NCBI GenBank assembly: GCA_046330225.1
Contig: JAXLTD010000004.1
Coordinates: forward strand, 339,523 to 403,522
Reading direction: 5' to 3'
Source of the DNA: CANJIV01 sp046330225
Lineage (GTDB): Bacteria; Actinomycetota; Thermoleophilia; Solirubrobacterales; Solirubrobacteraceae
Length of the DNA: 64,000 nucleotides
A program made the translations under genes and the position numbers. Positions 32,757-39,878 of the stretch are shown one piece after another. How positions within the stretch are numbered: the stretch's first letter is position 1; every line of letters begins with the position of its first letter. Under the pieces are notes generated by a model, which was not told the DNA's origin, made no database searches, and was given only the letters and a program-made list of their open reading frames with translations.

Positions 32757-34187
32757 TCAGACCCCTTCGGGCCGGCGGCCCGACCACGGTCGCGCCGCCT
32801 CGATCTGGGCCGCGAGCGCGAGCAGGGCGGCTTCGCCGGCGGGCCGCCCGGCGAGCTGGATTCCGACGGGGAGCCCGTCGTCCCCGTGCGCGAGGGGCAG
32901 TGAGATCGCCGGCTGGCCCGTCACGTTGAAGACGGCGGTGAACGGCGTGAAGCGCCCGGCGGCGGCGAAGTCCTTCATCGGGGCATCCGAGGCCGCGTCG
33001 ATCTCGCCGATCGCCACCGGACGCTGGGCGAGCGCCGGGGTCAGCAGCGCGTCGTAGGGCGCGAGATCGGCGATCAGCTGCCGGGAGAAGCCCTGCAGCT
33101 GGTAGAGGGCCGCGAGAAACTGGTGGGCGTTGACCTCGGAGGCCAGCTCGTAGATCGCCCAGCTCATCGGCTCGAGGTTCTCCGCCGACGGCTCGTGGCC
33201 GGAGACGTGGCCCGCGAACGCGGCCGACAGGGCGATGTTCGCGCCGAAGACCACCGAGAAGAGCTGGAGGAGCTCGGGGATCTGCCAGCCGACGTCGATC
33301 TCCTCGACCTCGTGGCCCAGCGATTCGAGCAGGCCGGCGGCATCCCGGACGGCCGCCAGGGCGACCGGATCGACGGGGCAGTCGATCGGCGGGGTGAGCG
33401 TCATCGCGATCCGCAGCGGCCCGGGCTCCCGGGCCGCCGAGACGGCGAAGGGCTCGCCCGGCGGGGGCGCCCAGGCCGCGTCCCCGGGCTCCGGGCCGGC
33501 GAGGACGTCGAGCAGCGCGGCGGTGTCGGCGACGGTGCGCGTGAGCATCCCGTCGGCGACGAGGAACGACTCGCCGAGCTCGGGGGCGACCGAGACCCGG
33601 CCGCGCGAGGGCTTGAGGCCGACGAGTCCGCAGCACGCTGCCGGGATGCGGATGGAGCCCCCGCCGTCGTTGCCGTGGGCGACGGGGACCATGCCGCCGG
33701 CCACCGCGGCGCTCGCGCCGCCCGAGGAGCCGCCTGGCGTGCGATCCGGGTCCCACGGGTTCCGCGCCGGGCCGAACCGCCGGGGCTCGGTCACCGGCAC
33801 GATCCCGTACTCCGGCAGGTTCGTCTGGCCCACCACGATCATTCCGGCCGCCTTGAGGCGCCGCGTGACGTTGTGGTCGACCTGGGCGCGAAAGTCGCCC
33901 ATGAGCTCGGCCCCGTAGCTGAGCCGCAGCCCCGCGACGCCGCGGTTCTCCTTGATCAGGGTCGGGACGCCGGCGAACGGGCGCTCGTCGCCGGGCTGCA
34001 CCGCGTCGGCGGCGGCGAGCGCGCGGTCGGCGTCGAGCTGAATCACGGCATTCAGCTCGGGGTTGCGGGCCTCGATGCGCTCGAGCGCCGCCTCGACGAG
34101 CTCGCGGCTCGTGACCGTGCCGGCCCGCACCTCGGCCGCCACGGCGGTGGCGGGCTGGACCAGGAGGGAGGCGGCGGCAGCGGGCAC
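32757..34187 (-). CDS. Amidase (amidase signature family)
   Basis: Protein of 476 residues. Full amidase signature: catalytic Lys79 in LIKE, GGSSGGASAAVAGGMVPVA with cis-Ser154, and nucleophile Ser178 in GGGSIRIPA. It hydrolyses a carbon-nitrogen amide bond; relatives include fatty-amide, aryl-amide and nylon-oligomer amidases, and GatA, but there is no GatB/GatC nearby. Start is GTG 34187 with no strong ribosome-binding site. It is divergent from the CGNR gene, and the 86-base gap holds the CGNR operator. It may therefore be controlled by the CGNR protein. Confidence 0.88.
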   Translation of the reverse strand: MPAAAASLLVQPATAVAAEVRAGTVTSRELVEAALERIEARNPELNAVIQLDADRALAAADAVQPGDERPFAGVPTLIKENRGVAGLRLSYGAELMGDFRAQVDHNVTRRLKAAGMIVVGQTNLPEYGIVPVTEPRRFGPARNPWDPDRTPGGSSGGASAAVAGGMVPVAHGNDGGGSIRIPAACCGLVGLKPSRGRVSVAPELGESFLVADGMLTRTVADTAALLDVLAGPEPGDAAWAPPPGEPFAVSAAREPGPLRIAMTLTPPIDCPVDPVALAAVRDAAGLLESLGHEVEEIDVGWQIPELLQLFSVVFGANIALSAAFAGHVSGHEPSAENLEPMSWAIYELASEVNAHQFLAALYQLQGFSRQLIADLAPYDALLTPALAQRPVAIGEIDAASDAPMKDFAAAGRFTPFTAVFNVTGQPAISLPLAHGDDGLPVGIQLAGRPAGEAALLALAAQIEAARPWSGRRPEGV

Positions 34188-34245
34188 GGGGAACTCGTCT
34201 CGTCGGTTGGCAGCGGCCCGGGGAGCGTACCGGCTGGCCTCGCGC

Positions 34246-34275
34246 GTAACCTGTTGGATGCTAGAATAAGGTTAT
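34246..34275 (+). promoter_or_regulatory. Inverted-repeat operator and -10 of the CGNR operon
   Basis: TAACCT (34247-34252) and AGGTTA (34269-34274) are inverted with 16 bases between. The -10-like TAGAAT (34262-34267) ends 6 bases before ATG 34274, which overlaps the right arm. A repressor at the site would block a leaderless transcript; the CGNR product itself is the natural candidate. Confidence 0.5.
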
Positions 34276-34918
34276 GCCACTCGCCGACCGTTCCGCCCAC
34301 GTTCCCGTCGCTGACGTCCCGGATCCGCCGCTGACGGCCGGCGCGCCGTACTGGTACTGGCTCGGCGGCCGCCCGGCGCTCGATCTGGACAACACGCTGC
34401 GGGAGCGCTGGAACCGCCGGATCGAGTGCCTCGTCACCCCGGCCGACCTCGGCGGCTGGCTGGTGGCCGCTGGCGTGCTCGACGCCGCCCCGGCCCGGAT
34501 TCCCCGGGCCGTCCTCGACGAGGCGCGGGACCTCCGCGAGGCGATCGACTCCTGTGTGGAGGCTGCTGTGGCCGGGGTTCCGCCCGACCCCGACGCGATC
34601 CTCGCGATCGACCGCTGGCTGATCCTGGCCGGCCCCCGTCCGGCGCTGTTCCTCGACGCCGACGAGCAGCCGGTGCTGGCCGAGCGCCCCGCCGCGGACT
34701 CGCCGCGGCGCGCCCTGGGGCAGATCGCCCTCGACGCGGCCGAGATGCTCGGCACCCCGGAGTCCCGGGCCCGGATCCGGATCTGCGCGTCCGACACGTG
34801 CAGCGCCCGCTTCTACGACCGGTCGCCGGCCGGACGGCGCCGCTGGTGCTCGATGCAGGCCTGCGGCAACGCCGCCAAGGCGCGGCGCCACCGGGCCCGG
34901 GCCCGGGCGGACGCATGA
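34274..34918 (+). CDS. CGNR zinc-finger transcriptional regulator
   Basis: Protein of 214 residues. N-terminal ABATE-like domain (about 20-150; WLGGRPALDLDNTL and LREAIDSCVEAAV) senses a ligand, and the C-terminus is the CGNR zinc finger: ICASDTCSARFYD, RRRWCSMQACGNAAKARRHR, with four Cys (C-x4-C, C-x4-C). Such proteins usually repress neighbouring transport or metabolism genes. Leaderless start and operator as above. It overlaps the MFS gene by 4 bases (ATGA), so the regulator and transporter are translationally coupled. Confidence 0.88.
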   Translation: MPLADRSAHVPVADVPDPPLTAGAPYWYWLGGRPALDLDNTLRERWNRRIECLVTPADLGGWLVAAGVLDAAPARIPRAVLDEARDLREAIDSCVEAAVAGVPPDPDAILAIDRWLILAGPRPALFLDADEQPVLAERPAADSPRRALGQIALDAAEMLGTPESRARIRICASDTCSARFYDRSPAGRRRWCSMQACGNAAKARRHRARARADA

Positions 34919-36276
34919 CCGCCGCGGCCCTCGCCCCGGTCCTGCGGTACCGGTGGGTCATCCTCGCGGTCGGCGTCGGGGCGCAGGCGGCCGTGGCCGC
35001 CGTCCGGCAGGGCCTGCCGGCGCTCGGCCCCACGCTGCGCACCCAGTTCGGCCTCACGCTCCCGGAGGTCGGCGTCATCTTCGCCAGCTTCTCGCTCGGC
35101 ATCGTGCTGACCCTCATCGCCTGGGGCGCGCTGGCCGACCGGATCGGCGAGCGGCCCGTGATTGCCGCGGGGCTAGCCGGCGCCGCGGTGGCGCTCGGCG
35201 TGGCGTCGCTGGCGCCCTCCTTCGTCGCGCTCATCGCGGCGCTCTTCGTCTCGGGGCTCTTCGCGGCGAGCGCCACGGGCGCCAGCGGCCGGGCCGTGAT
35301 GGGCTGGTTCGCCCGGCGCGAGCGCGGAATGGCCCTCGGGGTCCGGCAGATGGGCGTGCCCCTCGGCGGCGGCCTGGCCGCCCTGGCCCTGCCGGTGCTC
35401 GTGGCCGCCTGGGACCTCCGCGTCGCCCTCGCCGCGCTGGGCGCCGCCAGCCTCGTCGCCGCGCTCGCGGCGGCGCGGTGGATGCGCGAGGCCCCGGCGC
35501 CTCCCGCCGGCCACGTCCGCGTGGTGGCGCCGCCGCCGCTGCGCGACCGGCGCCTGTGGCGGCTCGCCACCGGCAGCGGGATGCTCGTGATCGCGCAGAG
35601 CGGCGTGCTGGGCTTCCTCGTCCTCTACCTCCACGACGAGCGGGGCTGGAGCGCGGCTGCGGCCGCGGCGGCGCTCGCGGCCCTCCAGATCGGGGGTGCC
35701 GCTGCGCGCGTCGGCGCGGGCCGCTGGTCGGACCGGATCGGCGAGCGGATCGCGCCCGTCCGGCGCCTGGGCTTCGGCAGCGCCGCGTTGCTCGCCGCCG
35801 CGGTGCTCCTCTCCGGGGCGCCCACGGCGGTCGTGCTCCCGGTGCTCGTCGCGGGCGGGATCCTGGCCATGAGCTGGAACGGGCTCTCCTTTACAGCGGC
35901 AGCCGAGATGTCCGGGCGTGAGCGTGCCGGGACCGCGATGGGCGTGCAGAACACGGTCCTGTCGGTGTTCGGCGCCGTGGCGCCGATCGCCGTGGCCTCA
36001 GCGGTGACGGTCGGGTCCTACCCGGCAGCCTGGGCCGGGCTCGCGCTGATCCAGGCGGCAGGAGTGGCCGTCCTGGCGCCGCTCGTCGGCGAGGAGCGGG
36101 CGCGCCGGGCGGCGCGCGATGCCCGGCTCCGGCGCGCCGCGTCGGCGGCGCCCGTCCGCCGGCGCGAGGCCCCGCACGCGAGCGTGCCGCTTCCGGCCAC
36201 CACCTGTCAGGCTTTTCCCGACCGTCGCGCCGCGGCCGACGGCCTTCCGCGTTCACGAGAGGATCACCGAGCATGA
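34915..36276 (+). CDS. MFS transporter in the CGNR operon
   Basis: Protein of 453 residues with about 12 membrane helices (from about residue 12 to 395). Motif A: GALADRIGERPV between helices 2 and 3, with a second copy GRWSDRIGERIAPV in the second half; MGVPLGGGLAALALP and GTAMGVQNTVLSVFGAVAPIAVA are MFS features. The C-terminal 50 residues are Arg-rich and cytoplasmic. It overlaps the CGNR gene and the citrate synthase start by ATGA at both ends, so all three are coupled. Substrate perhaps an organic acid linked to the citrate synthase; this is inference. Confidence 0.85.
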   Translation: MTAAALAPVLRYRWVILAVGVGAQAAVAAVRQGLPALGPTLRTQFGLTLPEVGVIFASFSLGIVLTLIAWGALADRIGERPVIAAGLAGAAVALGVASLAPSFVALIAALFVSGLFAASATGASGRAVMGWFARRERGMALGVRQMGVPLGGGLAALALPVLVAAWDLRVALAALGAASLVAALAAARWMREAPAPPAGHVRVVAPPPLRDRRLWRLATGSGMLVIAQSGVLGFLVLYLHDERGWSAAAAAAALAALQIGGAAARVGAGRWSDRIGERIAPVRRLGFGSAALLAAAVLLSGAPTAVVLPVLVAGGILAMSWNGLSFTAAAEMSGRERAGTAMGVQNTVLSVFGAVAPIAVASAVTVGSYPAAWAGLALIQAAGVAVLAPLVGEERARRAARDARLRRAASAAPVRRREAPHASVPLPATTCQAFPDRRAAADGLPRSREDHRA

Positions 36277-37370
36277 GCGAAGTTCAAAGCGGCCTCGAAG
36301 GCGTCGTCGCCTTCGCCACCGAGATTGCCGAGCCCGACAAGGCCGGCGGCGCCCTGCGCTACCGCGGGGTCGACATCGAGGATCTCGTCGGCACGGTGCC
36401 GTACGAGAAGGTCTGGGGCCTGCTCGTCGACGGCACGTTCGATCCGGGCCTGCCGCCTGCCGAGCCCCACCCGCTCGAGATCCGCTCGGGGGACGCTCGC
36501 GTGGACGTGCAGAGCGCACTCGCGATGCTCGCGCCCGAGTGGGGGATGAAGCCGCTGATCGACATCCCGGACCGCCAGGCCCGCGACGATCTGGCCCGGG
36601 CCTCGGTGATGGCGCTGTCGTTCGTCGCCCAGTCCGCGCGCGGCCCCGACCGCACGCCCGTGCCGCAGGAGGAGATCGACCGCGGCACCACGATCCCCGA
36701 GCGCTTCCTCATCCGCTGGCGCGGCGAGGCCGATCCCGACCACGTCAAGGCGATCGACGCGTACTGGATCTCGGCGGCCGAGCACGGCATGAACGCCTCG
36801 ACGTTCACCGCGCGGATCGTCGCCTCGACCGGGGCCGACTGCGCCGCCGCGCTCTCCTCGGCGGTCGGCGCACTGTCGGGGCCGCTGCACGGCGGGGCGC
36901 CCTCCCGGGTGCTCGCGATGCTGGACGAGGTCGAGCAGCTTGGCGACGCGGATCGCTGGGTGAAGTCCGCGCTGGACCGCGGGGACCGCCTCATGGGCTT
37001 CGGCCACCGCGTCTACCGCGCGGAGGACCCGCGCGCGCGGGTGCTGCGCCGCGTCTGCAGCCAGCTCGGCTCGCCGCGCTTTGCTGTGGCGGAGGCCCTC
37101 GAGAAGGCTGCGCTCGCCGAGCTGCACGCCCGCAAGCCCGACCGCGTCCTGGCCACCAACGTCGAGTTCTGGTCCGCGGTCGTCCTCGACCTCGCGGACG
37201 TGCCCGCGCACCTCTTCACGCCGCTCTTCACCTGCGCGCGGACGGCGGGGTGGTCGGCGCACATCCTGGAGCAGAAGCGCGAGGCGCGGCTCATCCGTCC
37301 CAGCGCGAAGTACGTCGGTCCCGGCCCGCGGCCGGTCAGCGAGGTCGCAGGCGCCGCGACGGTCGCCTGA
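36273..37370 (+). CDS. citA: Citrate synthase 2 (CitA-like)
   Basis: Protein of 365 residues. Condenses acetyl-CoA with oxaloacetate. Catalytic His residues are His206 (GPLHGGAPS) and His245 (GFGHRVYRAEDPRA), plus a conserved His171 in AEHGMNAST. The position of the canonical catalytic Asp in NVDFY is Glu298 here (ATNVEFWSAVVL). I recall the same NVEFW in actinobacterial CitA, so this may be a family trait. It could also accept propionyl-CoA (methylcitrate). Its start overlaps the MFS stop (ATGA). A weak ribosome site GAGAGGA lies about 11 bases upstream. Confidence 0.9.
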   Translation: MSEVQSGLEGVVAFATEIAEPDKAGGALRYRGVDIEDLVGTVPYEKVWGLLVDGTFDPGLPPAEPHPLEIRSGDARVDVQSALAMLAPEWGMKPLIDIPDRQARDDLARASVMALSFVAQSARGPDRTPVPQEEIDRGTTIPERFLIRWRGEADPDHVKAIDAYWISAAEHGMNASTFTARIVASTGADCAAALSSAVGALSGPLHGGAPSRVLAMLDEVEQLGDADRWVKSALDRGDRLMGFGHRVYRAEDPRARVLRRVCSQLGSPRFAVAEALEKAALAELHARKPDRVLATNVEFWSAVVLDLADVPAHLFTPLFTCARTAGWSAHILEQKREARLIRPSAKYVGPGPRPVSEVAGAATVA

Positions 37371-37440
37371 GGCCGGCCCGCGTCGCGGGCGAGACAGGCC
37401 GGGAGTCGCCGGCGCGACGGAGCACCGGGGCGCCCGGGCC

Positions 37441-37446
37441 TAGGCT
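37441..37446 (+). promoter_or_regulatory. -10 box of the 37.4-kb secreted-protein gene (leaderless)
   Basis: TAGGCT ending exactly 6 bases before ATG 37453. Gives the gene its own transcript, apart from the citrate synthase operon. Confidence 0.5.
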
Positions 37447-37452
37447 CGCCGC

Positions 37453-38157
37453 ATGCCCGCACTCCGTCGCCTCCCCGCCCGCCGCTCCCTCGCCGCCGCC
37501 CGCCACTGGATCGGCGGCGCCGCGCTCCTGGCCGCCCTGGCGGCTGGCCCCGCCTCCGCGGCGGCGCCCGCCTGGCACCCGCTGCACGCCGGCGACCTCG
37601 AGGTCACCGAGGGCGCGCTCGCCCCCGCCGGCACCGCCGCCCTGCGCACCGACAGTCCCAAGCTGCGGGCGGTGCACCGCGACGGCGGCCGCCACGCGAC
37701 GCGGGCACTGCTCGTCTTTCGGGGCCACGGCGACAGCACGACCGTGGAGCCCCTCGGCTCCGGAGCGATCCGGCGCCAGATCGGGCTCAAGCTGCGCGCG
37801 ACCGACCCGTGCAATCTGCTGTACGTGATGTGGCGGTCGGTGCCCGAGCACGCGGTGGTGGTCTCGGTGAAGCGCAACCCCGGCCAGACGACCTCGGCCC
37901 AATGCGGCAACCGCGGCTACACCGACCTGGCCACCATCCCGCTGGCGGGCCGCTCGGCCTCCGATCAGGCCGCCCACCGGCTGGACGTCCGCTCGCGCCG
38001 GACCGCGGGCGGCACGATGCTCGTCTCGCTGCGCCTCGACGGGGGGCGGGCCCGCGGGCTCGCCGTGCCCGCGGCGCTGGCGAGCGGGCTCGCCGGCCCG
38101 GTCGGCGTGCGGTCGGACAACGGGACGTACACGTTCCGCCTCGCCGCCGGCCGCTGA
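37453..38157 (+). CDS. Secreted protein, function unknown
   Basis: Protein of 234 residues. Signal peptide about 1-36: basic RRLPARRSLAAARHW, hydrophobic IGGAALLAALAAGPASA, cleavage near AAAP. The mature part appears all-beta (TRALLVFRGHGDSTTVEPLG, GLKLRATDPCNLLYVMWRSVPE, VVSVKRNPG, LRLDGGRARGLAVPA), with Cys in DPCN and AQCGN, and resembles the lectin/laminin-G-like fold (jelly roll) of sugar-binding secreted proteins. No enzyme motif. Convergent with the DHA2 exporter, 13 bases apart. Confidence 0.75.
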   Translation: MPALRRLPARRSLAAARHWIGGAALLAALAAGPASAAAPAWHPLHAGDLEVTEGALAPAGTAALRTDSPKLRAVHRDGGRHATRALLVFRGHGDSTTVEPLGSGAIRRQIGLKLRATDPCNLLYVMWRSVPEHAVVVSVKRNPGQTTSAQCGNRGYTDLATIPLAGRSASDQAAHRLDVRSRRTAGGTMLVSLRLDGGRARGLAVPAALASGLAGPVGVRSDNGTYTFRLAAGR

Positions 38158-38170
38158 GGAGCCGGACCGC

Positions 38171-39772
38171 TTAGAGGTGCAGCCGCGAATGGCCGTGGTG
38201 GTGGTGCAGGTCCTCCGGGGCCACCGCCGCGCGGACCGCGGGCGGCGGCTTCGCCGGCGCGAGGAGCCACCAGGTCAGCCCGGCGCAGACCACGACGAGC
38301 ACGACGACGATCCACATCGAGCTGCTCAGCGCATCGGTGAAGGCGTCGCCGGCGGCGACGTTCACCGCGGCGCGGGGCGCGGGCGGCAAGGCGGCAACCG
38401 CGGCCTTCGCTTCGGGGGAGCCGGCGAGCAGTGCGTCGATGTCGCGCTTCTCGATCGCCGTGGCCGGCCCGGTCCGCTGCTCGAGCGCCTGCGTCACGTC
38501 GTCGGTCTGGATGTGGAGGAAGACGGCGCCCATCAGCGCAAGCACGAGCGCCCCGGCCATCAGCCGGTTCATGCCGAGCACGCCCGCGGCGATCCCGGCC
38601 TTCTCCCGCGGCATCGCGGCCATGGCCGCCGTCGACATCGGCGTGTACACGAGCGCGAGCGAGATGCCGAACAGGAGATAGCCGGGGAGGAGCCCGCCGG
38701 CGTAGGTCGTGCCGGGGCCGATCTGCGTGAGCCACAGCGTCCCCGCGGCGCCGCACACCATCCCCGCGGTCATCGTGATGCGGACGCCCACCCGTTCGAT
38801 GACCTTCGTGCTGGCCTGGGAGAACAGCACCATCGGCACGGTGATCGGCAGGACGAGCAGGCCGGCCACGATCACCGAATAGCCGAGGATGTTCTGGAGG
38901 TACTGCGGCTGGAAGAACATGACGCCCCAGTAGGCGCCGACGAGGGCGAAAGCCGCCGCGGTCGCGCCGAGGTACGGGCGGTTCCGGAACAGCGGGAACT
39001 CCATGATCGGATGGCGCACCCGGTGCTCCACGACCCAGAACACGGCGAGCATCGCGACGCCGCCGACGAACGTGCCGAGCGTGGCCGCCGAGCCCCAGCC
39101 CCAGCCCTTGCCTTGGACCAGCGCGAGGACGACCGCGGTCAGCCCGATGCTGAGAGCCGCCAGGCCCGGCCAGTCCAGCTCGGTGCCGGCGCTCTCGTCG
39201 CGCGACTCCGGCGCCGCCCACGCCGTGATGGCGAAGCCGACGACGCAGACCGGGACGCACAGCCAGAAGATCGCCCGCCAGGACACCGACGCGATGAGCA
39301 GGCCGCCCACCAGCGGCCCCACGGCGAGGGCGATCGCCGAGATGGTCGTCCAGATGCCCAGCGCCCGGGGGCGGTCCGCATCGGAGAAGGCGTTGCTGGC
39401 CAGCGCGAGCGAGAGGCCGAGCATCGCCGCGCCGCCCGCGCCCTGGATGACCCGCCCGGCCACGAGGACGGCGGGCGCCCAGGCGAGCGCGCAGAGGATC
39501 GCGCCGGCGCCGAAGACGAACGTCCCGAGCAGGTAGATCCGCCGCCGGCCGTAGATGTCGCCGAGCCGGCTGAGCGTCACGACGAGCACCGCCATCGAGA
39601 GCAGGTAAGCGTTCTGCACCCACTGCAGCGCCTCGGCCGAGGCGTTGAGGTCGCGCTGGAGGTCGGGCAGCGCGAGCCCGAGCGCGGTCGAGTCCAGCAT
39701 GAGGACGAACAGGCCGCCGCACGCCCCGAGCAGCGTCCACCACGGCCGGGTCCGCTCGTTCAGGCGGAACAT
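38171..39772 (-). CDS. MFS drug exporter, DHA2 (EmrB/QacA) type
   Basis: Protein of 533 residues with 14 membrane helices. It begins FRLNERTRPWWTLLGACGG, with LMLDSTALGLALPDLQRDL marking the first helices, motif A LGDIYGRRRIY, motif C-like IQGAGGAAMLGLSLA, and a long periplasmic loop (about 430-500). The C-terminus ends in a His-rich motif (HHHHGH then LHL). It probably expels drugs or metabolites by proton exchange. ATG 39772 is preferred; in-frame ATG 39799 would add nine residues that look unlike the usual start. A small leader ORF ends over this start. No Shine-Dalgarno is seen, so coupling to the leader ORF is possible. Confidence 0.87.
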   Translation of the reverse strand: MFRLNERTRPWWTLLGACGGLFVLMLDSTALGLALPDLQRDLNASAEALQWVQNAYLLSMAVLVVTLSRLGDIYGRRRIYLLGTFVFGAGAILCALAWAPAVLVAGRVIQGAGGAAMLGLSLALASNAFSDADRPRALGIWTTISAIALAVGPLVGGLLIASVSWRAIFWLCVPVCVVGFAITAWAAPESRDESAGTELDWPGLAALSIGLTAVVLALVQGKGWGWGSAATLGTFVGGVAMLAVFWVVEHRVRHPIMEFPLFRNRPYLGATAAAFALVGAYWGVMFFQPQYLQNILGYSVIVAGLLVLPITVPMVLFSQASTKVIERVGVRITMTAGMVCGAAGTLWLTQIGPGTTYAGGLLPGYLLFGISLALVYTPMSTAAMAAMPREKAGIAAGVLGMNRLMAGALVLALMGAVFLHIQTDDVTQALEQRTGPATAIEKRDIDALLAGSPEAKAAVAALPPAPRAAVNVAAGDAFTDALSSSMWIVVVLVVVCAGLTWWLLAPAKPPPAVRAAVAPEDLHHHHGHSRLHL

Positions 39773-39825
39773 TCGGCCTGGTCCGCCGGCCGGCAGCATC
39801 CGTCGCGACTGGTCATCCCGGGCAC
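39760..39825 (-). CDS. Small upstream ORF overlapping the DHA2 exporter start
   Basis: Twenty-one codons from GTG 39825 to TGA 39760, out of frame with the exporter and crossing its ATG (39772). The GTG lies 7 bases after a TATGCT box, as for leaderless genes here. The peptide contains three Cys (DGCC, AECSA). Either it is a translated leader that couples or controls exporter synthesis, or the exporter mRNA just carries a 53-base leader. No homology can be claimed. Confidence 0.4.
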   Translation of the reverse strand: MPGMTSRDGCCRPADQAECSA

Positions 39826-39832
39826 GGCCGCC

Positions 39833-39838
39833 AGCATA
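39833..39838 (-). promoter_or_regulatory. -10 box upstream of the leader ORF and exporter
   Basis: TATGCT on the minus strand, 7 bases before GTG 39825. It lies 2 bases after the hairpin that ends the upstream gene. Confidence 0.45.
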
Positions 39839-39839
39839 C

Positions 39840-39871
39840 GCGGCGGCCCGGGCCCGGGCCCGGGCCGCCGC
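39840..39871 (-). terminator. Hairpin terminator after the beta-helix gene
   Basis: Perfect 13-base stem (39840-39852 with 39859-39871), 6-base loop, all G/C. It follows the stop of the minus-strand gene by 7 bases. Confidence 0.65.
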
Positions 39872-39878
39872 GGGCCGC

